Positions 47,029 to 54,116 of a DNA stretch of 64,000 bases are shown here, piece by piece. The stretch's first letter is position 1; the number at the start of each line of letters is the position of its first letter. Origin of the DNA: Pseudomonas resinovorans NBRC 106553. GTDB lineage: Bacteria > Pseudomonadota > Gammaproteobacteria > Pseudomonadales > Pseudomonadaceae. The DNA is taken from contig NC_021499.1 in NCBI RefSeq assembly GCF_000412695.1, forward strand, positions 2,170,001 to 2,234,000, written 5' to 3'. A model generated the notes under the pieces. It made no database searches. It was not told the DNA's origin and worked only from the letters and a program-made list of their open reading frames with translations. The position numbers and the translations under genes are program-made.

Positions 47029-48000
47029 TTGCCCCTGATTCCGCCTGACTGGACCCCCCGTGCCGCCCTCGAACCCCTGCACCTGCCCTGGCTGGCGGAA
47101 GCGGGCCTGGAGCTGGCCGTGCTGCGCCTGGACGCCCTCGACCCGCTGGTGTCGGGCAACAAGTGGTTCAAGCTGGCGCCCCACCTGGAGCAGGCCGGGC
47201 GCAACGGTGTCGACGGTGTGATCAGCCTGGGTGGGGCCCATTCCAATCATCTCCATGCGCTGGCCGCCGCCGGGGCACGTTTCGGCTTCCCCTGTGTCGG
47301 CCTGCTGCGGGGCGAGCCCCAGGACACGCCCACGGTGCGTGATCTCCAGCGCTTCGGCATGACCTTGCACTGGCTGGGCTACGGCGGCTACCGCGCGCGC
47401 CACCAGCCGGGTTTCTGGGAGCCCTGGCGGCAACGCTACCCGCACTTGCAGGCGGTGCCCGAAGGCGGTGGCGGTTTGCCCGGCGCACTGGGTTGCGTCG
47501 CGCTGGTAGGGATGGTCCGCGAACAGCTCGCGGACCTCGGCTGGGACGATTACCACAGCCTCTGGACCGCCGTCGGCACCGGCACCACCCTGGCCGGGCT
47601 GGTGCTCGGCGAGAACGGGCGGCACCCGGTATTCGGCGCCCTGGCGGTACCGCCGGACCACGGTGTGGCCGAACAGGTCAGTGCCCTGCTCGTCGAGGCG
47701 GGTCGCTTTGATGCCGACTATCACCTGCTCGACGCCAGTCGCGGCGGCTTCGCCCGGCTGGATGGCGAACTCGCGCGCTTTCTGCTGGACAGCGAGCGGG
47801 ACGGCGGCCTGATGCTGGAACCCCTCTACACCGCCAAGGCCCTGCTGGCGATTCGACAGGAGGCGCGCGCTGGCCGCCTTCCCGCCGGCAGCCGCCTGGT
47901 GCTGCTGCATACCGGTGGCTTGCAGGGACGTCGTGCCTTGCAGGCCGAGCTTGCGCAACTGGCGGGCTACACTGGTCCGGCAGTGGAAGCACAAGGATGA
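47029..48000 (+). CDS. ACC deaminase / D-cysteine desulfhydrase family PLP enzyme
   Basis: A 323-residue fold-type II PLP enzyme. The PLP lysine is in VSGNKWFKL, followed by SLGGAHSNHLHALAAAGARFG, typical of the 1-aminocyclopropane-1-carboxylate deaminase/D-cysteine desulfhydrase family. A D-amino-acid beta-elimination or deaminase role is likely, but the substrate cannot be decided by eye. There is no ATG near the domain start; the TTG at 47029 (LPLIPPDWTPRAALEPL) is the best guess and has only a weak ribosome-binding site, so the N-terminus is uncertain. The next gene starts 4 nt after its stop. Confidence 0.82.
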   Translation: MPLIPPDWTPRAALEPLHLPWLAEAGLELAVLRLDALDPLVSGNKWFKLAPHLEQAGRNGVDGVISLGGAHSNHLHALAAAGARFGFPCVGLLRGEPQDTPTVRDLQRFGMTLHWLGYGGYRARHQPGFWEPWRQRYPHLQAVPEGGGGLPGALGCVALVGMVREQLADLGWDDYHSLWTAVGTGTTLAGLVLGENGRHPVFGALAVPPDHGVAEQVSALLVEAGRFDADYHLLDASRGGFARLDGELARFLLDSERDGGLMLEPLYTAKALLAIRQEARAGRLPAGSRLVLLHTGGLQGRRALQAELAQLAGYTGPAVEAQG

Positions 48001-48004
48001 GTCC

Positions 48005-49111
48005 ATGAGCGAAGCCCTGAATCCCCAGCAATTGCGCAGCCTGATTCCCCTCAACGCGCTATCCGACCAGCAATGGCGCGAGCTGCGCGCCCATCTGGTG
48101 CCCCAGCCGCTGTTGGCGGGCCAGTTGTTGTTCCGGCGCGGTGACCAGGCGCGGCTGACCTACTACCTGCTGTCGGGTGAACTGCTACTGCGTGACGCCG
48201 ACGGCAGCGAGACGCGCCTGGAGGCGGGCAGCGAAGCCAGCTGCCACCCGGTTTCCCCGAGCCTGCCGCGCTTGTACGAGGCGTCGGCCCTGCGCGATTC
48301 ATCGCTGCTGGCCATCGACAGTGCGGCCCTGGCGAGCCAGCTCACCTTGGGCTCGGCCCACCAGGACCTGCTGCTGGAGTACGGCCTGGACGGCGACGGC
48401 GAATGGCTCGAAGCCTTGCTGGCCAGCCCCCTGCTGGCCAGGGTGCCGCCGGCCAATGTGCGCAGCATGCTGGAGCGCCTGCGGCGGGTGGAGTTGCCGG
48501 CGGGTAGCCGGGTGATGGCCGAAGGGGAGGAGGGCGACTGCTGCTACTTCCTGCAGTCCGGCCGCGCCGAGGTGATCCGTGGCGCCGGCAGCGAGCGCCA
48601 GTTGCTCGCCGAGCTGGACGTCGGCGCCTGCTTCGGCGAAGAGGCCTTGCTCGGAGATTGCCCGCGCAATGCCAGCGTCACCCTGCTGGAAGACAGCGTG
48701 TTGCAGCGCCTGGACCGCGCGGATTTCCTCGAGTTGCTGAAGGCCCCGGTGGTGGATGAGGTCAGCCTCGGCGAAGCGGTGCGCCTGCTCGGCGGCGGTG
48801 GCCAGTGGCTGGACGTGCGTCTGCAGGAAGAGTACGAGCGCGCCCATGCGCCCCAGGCGCTGAACATGCCCCTGCACCTGCTGCGCCTGAAGGCACGTCT
48901 GCTGCAGGGCGGTGCCACCTACCTGTGCTACTGCGACAGCGGCAAGCGCAGTGCCAGCGCGGTATTCACCCTCTCCCAGCTGGGATTCCGCGCCTACGCC
49001 CTGCGCGACGGCCTGGATGCCCTGCCGGCGCTGCAGCGGGAGGCGCTGATCAGTGAAGCCGGCTCCGGCTACCTGGCGCGTTCCGGTGGGCGCATCGAAC
49101 GCAGCCGCTGA
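48005..49111 (+). CDS. Cyclic-nucleotide-binding and rhodanese fusion protein
   Basis: A 368-residue cytoplasmic protein. It holds two cNMP-binding-like beta-roll domains: one at ~15-115 (LLAGQLLFRRGDQARLTYYLLSGELLL), apparently degenerate, and a better one at ~145-255 (LPAGSRVMAEGEEGDCCYFLQSGRAEVI, FGEEALLGDCPRNASVTLLED, near the phosphate-binding FGE-x-AL-x(5)-RxAS consensus). A C-terminal rhodanese domain (~260-355) has a potential active-site Cys in YCDSGKRSA. There is no HTH. AAGGA lies upstream of the ATG at 48005. A role sensing cAMP or c-di-GMP and handling sulfur is possible but unproven. Confidence 0.82.
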   Translation: MSEALNPQQLRSLIPLNALSDQQWRELRAHLVPQPLLAGQLLFRRGDQARLTYYLLSGELLLRDADGSETRLEAGSEASCHPVSPSLPRLYEASALRDSSLLAIDSAALASQLTLGSAHQDLLLEYGLDGDGEWLEALLASPLLARVPPANVRSMLERLRRVELPAGSRVMAEGEEGDCCYFLQSGRAEVIRGAGSERQLLAELDVGACFGEEALLGDCPRNASVTLLEDSVLQRLDRADFLELLKAPVVDEVSLGEAVRLLGGGGQWLDVRLQEEYERAHAPQALNMPLHLLRLKARLLQGGATYLCYCDSGKRSASAVFTLSQLGFRAYALRDGLDALPALQREALISEAGSGYLARSGGRIERSR

Positions 49112-49120
49112 CCTCGTCGC

Positions 49121-50071
49121 TCAGGCCTGGAGCGGCTCCAGCGGCCAGCGGTCGCTGACCACGAAGGCCCGCTCGGCTTCCCGCCAGCGTCCGTCGGCGT
49201 CCGCCACCAGGCGGACCAGCAGGCGCGCCGGGCTGTCGGGATCGAGCTCCGCGCGCCATTGGCCGAAGCGCTCCGCTGGCCAGCAGTCGTTCGCCTCGCT
49301 CACCGCCGGCGCCAGCCAGGCGTGCCGCGCCAGGGGCTGCCAATGGCCCTCGGCGGGCTGACCAAGGAAGTCGTCCAGCTCGTTCTGGCGCAGCCAGCGG
49401 CCGCGCAGGTGGCCCGGGTTGGCGCCCTGGGGCGCGGTGCAGTTGCCCGGCCAGGGGTAGAAGAAGTAGCCGCCCAGCCAGAGTTCCGCGCTGGTCGGCT
49501 GAACCTCCAGCTGCGCCAGCGCCTCCTGGCTTTCCGGACGGGAGGACAGCGGCAACTGGTGCAGGCCGAGATGCTCCAGCTTGAGGTCGAGGCGGTCGTG
49601 GCTGCCGGGGCCGAGCCATTGCGACGGGGTGCTGCCGTCGCCATGGCGGGGCCCCAGGTAGAGCTTGATCGCCAGTTCCAGATGGTGCACGCCCTCGGCG
49701 TCGCGCAGCAGGAGGTCGAGCTCGCCCAGGGTCTGGCCGCCGAGGCGGATCGGCAGGTTGGCCGCCAGCAGTTGCACGTCCGGCGCCTGGCCCAGGGCGA
49801 ACTGCCAGAGGCGCTCGTAGTAGAGCCCCAGCCGATGGTTGGGCGCCTGCGCCAGCCAGTGTTCGAGGGGGCCGGGTTGCCGGTCCTGGGCCAGCAGCCA
49901 GTCGGCCAGGCGCTCCGGGTGGCTGGCCCAGCCGCTGGCGCAGAGCGGATGGCGCTGGCGCCAGGGTGTCTGGCTGAGCAGCGACGGGGAGAGCAGGGCC
50001 CAGGCGAGGTCGCGCACAGCGGCATGATCCAGCTGGCGCGGCAGGTCGGTAAGCGATTCGAAGGCTTGCAT
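49121..50071 (-). CDS. DUF1853 family protein
   Basis: A 316-residue soluble protein that I place in DUF1853. Conserved-looking segments are RDLAWALLSPSLL near the start, LGLYYERLWQFAL, and ELDLLLRDAEGVHHLELAIKLYLG. The pattern E-L-D ... H-x-E-x-A-x-K resembles a PD-(D/E)XK nuclease core (Asp ... Glu-x-Lys-like). That similarity is my inference, not a known function. It is convergent with the cNMP-rhodanese gene (9-nt gap) and divergent from nadK. The start at 50071 (MQAFESLTDLP) avoids the nadK reading frame. Confidence 0.78.
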   Translation of the reverse strand: MQAFESLTDLPRQLDHAAVRDLAWALLSPSLLSQTPWRQRHPLCASGWASHPERLADWLLAQDRQPGPLEHWLAQAPNHRLGLYYERLWQFALGQAPDVQLLAANLPIRLGGQTLGELDLLLRDAEGVHHLELAIKLYLGPRHGDGSTPSQWLGPGSHDRLDLKLEHLGLHQLPLSSRPESQEALAQLEVQPTSAELWLGGYFFYPWPGNCTAPQGANPGHLRGRWLRQNELDDFLGQPAEGHWQPLARHAWLAPAVSEANDCWPAERFGQWRAELDPDSPARLLVRLVADADGRWREAERAFVVSDRWPLEPLQA

Positions 50072-50165
50072 GTTGCGAGCATAGCCGACGGCGGTTTGCC
50101 GCTGTCTGCCGCTATCCTCCATACTTTCGCCATTCACTACGCCGCTATACCCCCCTTGGAGTCCC

Positions 50166-51053
50166 ATGGAGCAATTCCGCAATATCGGCATCATCGGTCG
50201 CCTGGGCAGTTCCCATGTGCTCGACACCATTCGCCGGCTGAAAAAATTCCTGCTGGACCGCCACCTCCACGTGATCCTCGAGGACACCATCGCCGAAGTG
50301 CTGCCGGGCCATGGCCTGCAGACGTCGTCGCGGAAGATCCTCGGCGAGGTCTGCGACCTGGTCATAGTGGTCGGCGGCGACGGCAGCATGCTCGGTGCCG
50401 CCCGGGCCCTGGCGCGGCACAACGTGCCGGTGCTGGGGATCAACCGCGGTAGCCTGGGCTTCCTCACCGATATCCGCCCCGACGAGCTGGAAGTGAAGGT
50501 GGCGGAGGTGCTGGACGGCCGCTACAGCGTCGAGACGCGCTTTTTGCTGGAGTCCGAGGTACGCCGCCACGGCGAGGCCATCGGCCAGGGCGATGCCCTC
50601 AACGACGTGGTGCTGCATCCCGGCAAGTCGACGCGGATGATCGAGTTCGAACTGCACATCGATGGCCAGTTCGTCTGCAGCCAGAAGGCCGACGGCCTGA
50701 TCGTCGCCACCCCCACCGGTTCCACCGCGTACGCGCTGTCGGCCGGTGGCCCGATCATGCATCCCAAGCTCGACGCCATCGTGGTCGTGCCCATGTATCC
50801 GCACACCCTGTCCAGTCGCCCCATAGTGGTGGACAGCACCAGTGAGCTGAAGATAGTGGTCTCGCCCAACATGCAGATCTACCCGCTGGTGTCCTGCGAT
50901 GGCCAGAACCACTTCACCTGCGCCCCCGGCGACACCATCACGGTGCGCAAGAAGCCGCAGAAGCTGCGCCTGATCCACCCGCTGGACCACAACTACTACG
51001 AGGTCTGCCGGACCAAACTGGGCTGGGGCAGCCGACTGGGTGGAGGCGACTGA
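50166..51053 (+). CDS. nadK: NAD kinase
   Basis: This 295-residue enzyme phosphorylates NAD to NADP. The GGDG motif (residues 70-73, VVGGDGSMLGAAR), the TPTGSTAYALSAGGP substrate block and NRGSLGFLTDI are diagnostic. TTGGAG lies just upstream of the ATG. It heads a run of genes (phosphoesterase, rhomboid, YeaC, DUF2797) with 1-4 nt overlaps or short gaps. Confidence 0.97.
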   Translation: MEQFRNIGIIGRLGSSHVLDTIRRLKKFLLDRHLHVILEDTIAEVLPGHGLQTSSRKILGEVCDLVIVVGGDGSMLGAARALARHNVPVLGINRGSLGFLTDIRPDELEVKVAEVLDGRYSVETRFLLESEVRRHGEAIGQGDALNDVVLHPGKSTRMIEFELHIDGQFVCSQKADGLIVATPTGSTAYALSAGGPIMHPKLDAIVVVPMYPHTLSSRPIVVDSTSELKIVVSPNMQIYPLVSCDGQNHFTCAPGDTITVRKKPQKLRLIHPLDHNYYEVCRTKLGWGSRLGGGD

Positions 51054-52027
51054 TGAGCCTCGATCCCGGCCGTGGCTATGACCTGATCGGCGATGTCCAC
51101 GGTTGCGCCCATACCCTGGAGCGCCTGCTGGATCGCCTCGGTTACCGCAAGCATGGCGACGTCTGGCGGCACCCGCAGCGCATGGCGCTGTTCCTCGGCG
51201 ACATCATCGACCGTGGTCCGCGCATCCGCGAGGCGCTGCACCTGGTCCATGACATGGTGGAGGCCGGCCAGGCGCTGTGCATCATGGGCAACCACGAGTA
51301 CAACGCCCTCGGCTGGAGCACCCCGGCGCCGCCCGGCAGCGGCAAGCAGTTCGTCCGCGAGCACACGCCACGGCATGGCCGCCTGATCAAGGAAACCCTG
51401 GAGCAGTTCGAAGGCCATCCGGCGGACTGGCACGATTTCCTCGGCTGGTTCTATGAGCTACCGCTGTTCCTCGATGGCGGACGCCTGCGCATGGTCCACG
51501 CCTGCTGGGACGGCCAGATGATCGATGCGCTGCGCGAGATGCACCCGGACGGGCGGATCAACGAAACCTTCCTCAAGGCCGCTGCCGACCCCACCAGCTT
51601 CGCCAGCCGGGTATTCGACCGGCTGCTGCGCGGCACCGACCTGCCGCTGCCGGGGGGCATGACCCTGACCAGCAGCGATGGCTTCACCCGCTCGGTGTTC
51701 CGCACCAAGTTCTGGGCCGAAGACCCGCAGACCTACGGCGACGTGGTGTTCCAGCCCGACGCCTTGCCCGAGCAGGTGGCCAGTCAGCCGCTGTCCAAGG
51801 CGCACAAGTCGCGCCTGCTCAGCTACAGCCCGCAGGAGCCGATCCTGTTCGTCGGCCACTACTGGCGGCGCGGCCGGCCGGCGCCGATCCGCGCCAACCT
51901 GGCCTGCCTGGACTACAGCGCGGTGATGTACGGCAAGCTGGTGGCCTATCGATTCGACCAGGAAAGTCGCCTGGACCCGGACAAGTTCGTCTGGGTCGAA
52001 GTGGAACGCCCCGAGGAGCCTCAATGA
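51053..52027 (+). CDS. Calcineurin-like metallophosphoesterase
   Basis: A 324-residue protein with the full metallophosphoesterase signature: DLIGDVHGC near residue 8, FLGDIIDRGP near 47 and MGNHEYN near 80, then VHACWD and GHYWRRG with later metal-binding histidines. It resembles PrpE/ApaH-like bacterial phosphatases; the substrate (phosphoprotein, nucleotide or dinucleoside polyphosphate) cannot be told. The ATG shares one base with the nadK stop (TGATG), and it overlaps the rhomboid gene by 4 nt. Confidence 0.9.
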   Translation: MSLDPGRGYDLIGDVHGCAHTLERLLDRLGYRKHGDVWRHPQRMALFLGDIIDRGPRIREALHLVHDMVEAGQALCIMGNHEYNALGWSTPAPPGSGKQFVREHTPRHGRLIKETLEQFEGHPADWHDFLGWFYELPLFLDGGRLRMVHACWDGQMIDALREMHPDGRINETFLKAAADPTSFASRVFDRLLRGTDLPLPGGMTLTSSDGFTRSVFRTKFWAEDPQTYGDVVFQPDALPEQVASQPLSKAHKSRLLSYSPQEPILFVGHYWRRGRPAPIRANLACLDYSAVMYGKLVAYRFDQESRLDPDKFVWVEVERPEEPQ

Positions 52028-52890
52028 GTGCGGTTGAAGTAATGCGTCTGCCCCTGACCGTGGACCTTTCCGGTTTCGTCGCCCTGTTGCAGCGCCTTGA
52101 AGTGCCGTACCGGGTCAGCGAGGAGTCCGGCGAGCAGGTGCTCTGGGTGCCGGGCGCACAACTGGCCGAGCAGGTGCGCGGGCTCTATGAGCGCTTCCCC
52201 GAGGGCGACCCGCATTTCCAGCTGCAGCACGAGGCGCCGCCGCAAGCGCCGCGCCCGGGCTTCATCGCCCAGCTCAACGCCAGCCGCATCACCAGCCTGG
52301 TGCTGCTGGCCACCCTGGTGGTGGCGGTGCTGACCAACCTGGGGGACAACTTCTCGACTATCCGCTGGTTCAGCTTCCAGGACTTCCAGATCCAGGGCGA
52401 CTACATCTACTTCACGCCGCTGGCCGAAAGCCTGGCGGCGGGGCAATGGTGGCGCCTGGTGTCACCCATGCTGATCCACTTCGGCATCCTCCACCTGGCG
52501 ATGAACGCCATGTGGTTCTGGGAGCTGGGACGGCGCATCGAGGCCCGCCAGGGCGGCCTGATGCTGCTGGCGCTGACCCTGGGCTTCAGCCTGGTGTCGG
52601 ACGTCGCCCAGTACTTCACCAGCGGTGCGTCGCTGTTCGGCGGGCTTTCCGGGGTGCTCTACGGCCTGCTGGGCCATTGCTGGGTGTTCCAGCGCCTGGC
52701 GCCGTGCCCGGCCTACCGGCTGCCGCCCGGGGTGATGGCGATGATGCTGATCTGGCTGCTGGTGTGCCTGTCGGGCCTGATCACCGCGCTCGGTTTCGGC
52801 GCCATCGCCAACGGCGCCCACGTCGGCGGTCTCGTGGCCGGTTGCGCCACCGGGCTGGTGGGTGGTGCCCTGGCGCGCCTGCGCCGCTAG
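52024..52890 (+). CDS. Rhomboid family intramembrane serine protease (GlpG-like)
   Basis: A 288-residue protein with an N-terminal cytoplasmic domain (~1-75) and six likely membrane helices. The catalytic dyad is Ser209 in GGLSGVLYG and His266 in NGAHVGG; the loop WRLVSPMLIHFGILHLAMNAMWFWELG is the conserved L1/HxxxN region. It cuts membrane helices at small residues. It is the third gene of the nadK run. Confidence 0.93.
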   Translation: MSAVEVMRLPLTVDLSGFVALLQRLEVPYRVSEESGEQVLWVPGAQLAEQVRGLYERFPEGDPHFQLQHEAPPQAPRPGFIAQLNASRITSLVLLATLVVAVLTNLGDNFSTIRWFSFQDFQIQGDYIYFTPLAESLAAGQWWRLVSPMLIHFGILHLAMNAMWFWELGRRIEARQGGLMLLALTLGFSLVSDVAQYFTSGASLFGGLSGVLYGLLGHCWVFQRLAPCPAYRLPPGVMAMMLIWLLVCLSGLITALGFGAIANGAHVGGLVAGCATGLVGGALARLRR

Positions 52891-52927
52891 AATGCGCAGT
52901 TCTTTTTACGTTACCGGTGAGTGGCCC

Positions 52928-53188
52928 ATGTCGTCTTTTGCCCATCTGATCAGCAACATCACCCAGGATGTCTACGAAAGCCTCAAGCTGGCCGTGGAAA
53001 TCGGCAAGTGGCCGGACGGCCGCAAGCTGACCCAGGAGCAGAAGGAGCTGTCGCTGCAGGCGGTGATCGCCTGGGAGCTGAAGCACCTCCCCGAAGAAGA
53101 GCGTACCGGCTACATGGGCCCGCAGGAGTGCAGCTCCAAGTCCGAATCCATTCCCAACATCCTGTTCAAGTCGAATTCGGTTCACTGA
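52928..53188 (+). CDS. YeaC family protein (DUF1315)
   Basis: An 86-residue small acidic cytoplasmic protein of the DUF1315/YeaC family (SLKLAVEIGKWPDGRKLTQEQKELSLQAVIAWE). The ATG at 52928 is 37 nt after the rhomboid stop and preceded by GTGAGTGG; the open frame extends back into the rhomboid gene. Function unknown. The next gene starts within its stop codon. Confidence 0.87.
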   Translation: MSSFAHLISNITQDVYESLKLAVEIGKWPDGRKLTQEQKELSLQAVIAWELKHLPEEERTGYMGPQECSSKSESIPNILFKSNSVH

Positions 53189-54018
53189 TGCTGGAATTAG
53201 GACGTGGCGCACTCAACAAGATGTCGGTGCGCCTTGAAGCCCCCGTGCAGTACGGTTTTCGCCTCGGCGAGCTGGACATCGCCGCCAACCCCCTGATCGG
53301 CAAGCAGCTGCGTCTGGAGTTCCTCGGCGCGATCAACTGCACCCACTGCGGCCGCAAGACCAAGAAGAGCTTCAGCCAGGGCTACTGCTACCCCTGCTTC
53401 ACCAAGCTGGCGCAGTGCGACAGCTGCATCATCAGCCCGGAGAAGTGCCACTACCACGAAGGCACCTGCCGCGAGCCGGAATGGGGCGAGCGCTTCTGCA
53501 TGACCGACCACGTGGTCTACCTGGCCAATTCCTCGGGCATCAAGGTGGGCATCACCCGTGCCAGTCAGGTGCCGACCCGCTGGATCGACCAGGGCGCCAG
53601 CCAGGCGCTGCCGATCGTGCGCGTGGCCACCCGCCAGCAGTCCGGCTTCGTCGAAGACCTGCTGCGCAGCCGCGTGGCGGACCGCACCAACTGGCGCGCC
53701 ATGCTCAAGGGCGAGGCGCCGGCGCTGGACCTGGCCGCCGTGCGTGACGAGCTGTTCGAGCACTGCGCCGACGGCATCCGCGCCCTGCAGGATCGCTTCG
53801 GCCTGCAGGCGATCCAGCCGGTGGTCGATATCCAGCCCATCGAGATCAGCTACCCGGTGGATGCCTATCCGACCAAGGTAGTCAGCTTCGACCTGGACAA
53901 GACGCCGGTGGTGGAGGGTACGCTCAGGGGCATCAAGGGCCAGTACCTGATCCTCGACACCGGCGTGATCAACCTGCGCAAGTACACCGCGTACCAGTTG
54001 GCCATCAGCGCCGCCTGA
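53188..54018 (+). CDS. DUF2797 family cysteine-rich protein
   Basis: A 276-residue protein with a cluster of cysteines in the first half: CTHC, CYPC, CDSC, then C and CHYHEGTC, and a later FCMTDH. This looks like one or two zinc sites. The middle (HVVYLANSSGIKVGITRASQVPTRWIDQGA) resembles a GIY-YIG nuclease core, with the spacing Y-L ... G-x-K-x-G-I-T and an Arg; this similarity is my inference. The ATG overlaps the yeaC stop (TGATG). Function not established. Confidence 0.82.
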   Translation: MLELGRGALNKMSVRLEAPVQYGFRLGELDIAANPLIGKQLRLEFLGAINCTHCGRKTKKSFSQGYCYPCFTKLAQCDSCIISPEKCHYHEGTCREPEWGERFCMTDHVVYLANSSGIKVGITRASQVPTRWIDQGASQALPIVRVATRQQSGFVEDLLRSRVADRTNWRAMLKGEAPALDLAAVRDELFEHCADGIRALQDRFGLQAIQPVVDIQPIEISYPVDAYPTKVVSFDLDKTPVVEGTLRGIKGQYLILDTGVINLRKYTAYQLAISAA

Positions 54019-54116
54019 TCCCAATGGTCTGGTCGGTGGTCCATACTCCGACCTTGACCTAACCAACATGGGTGACCCAGGGTTTTGGGGCCGCCCCCGC
54101 AATCGAAGAGACGACC

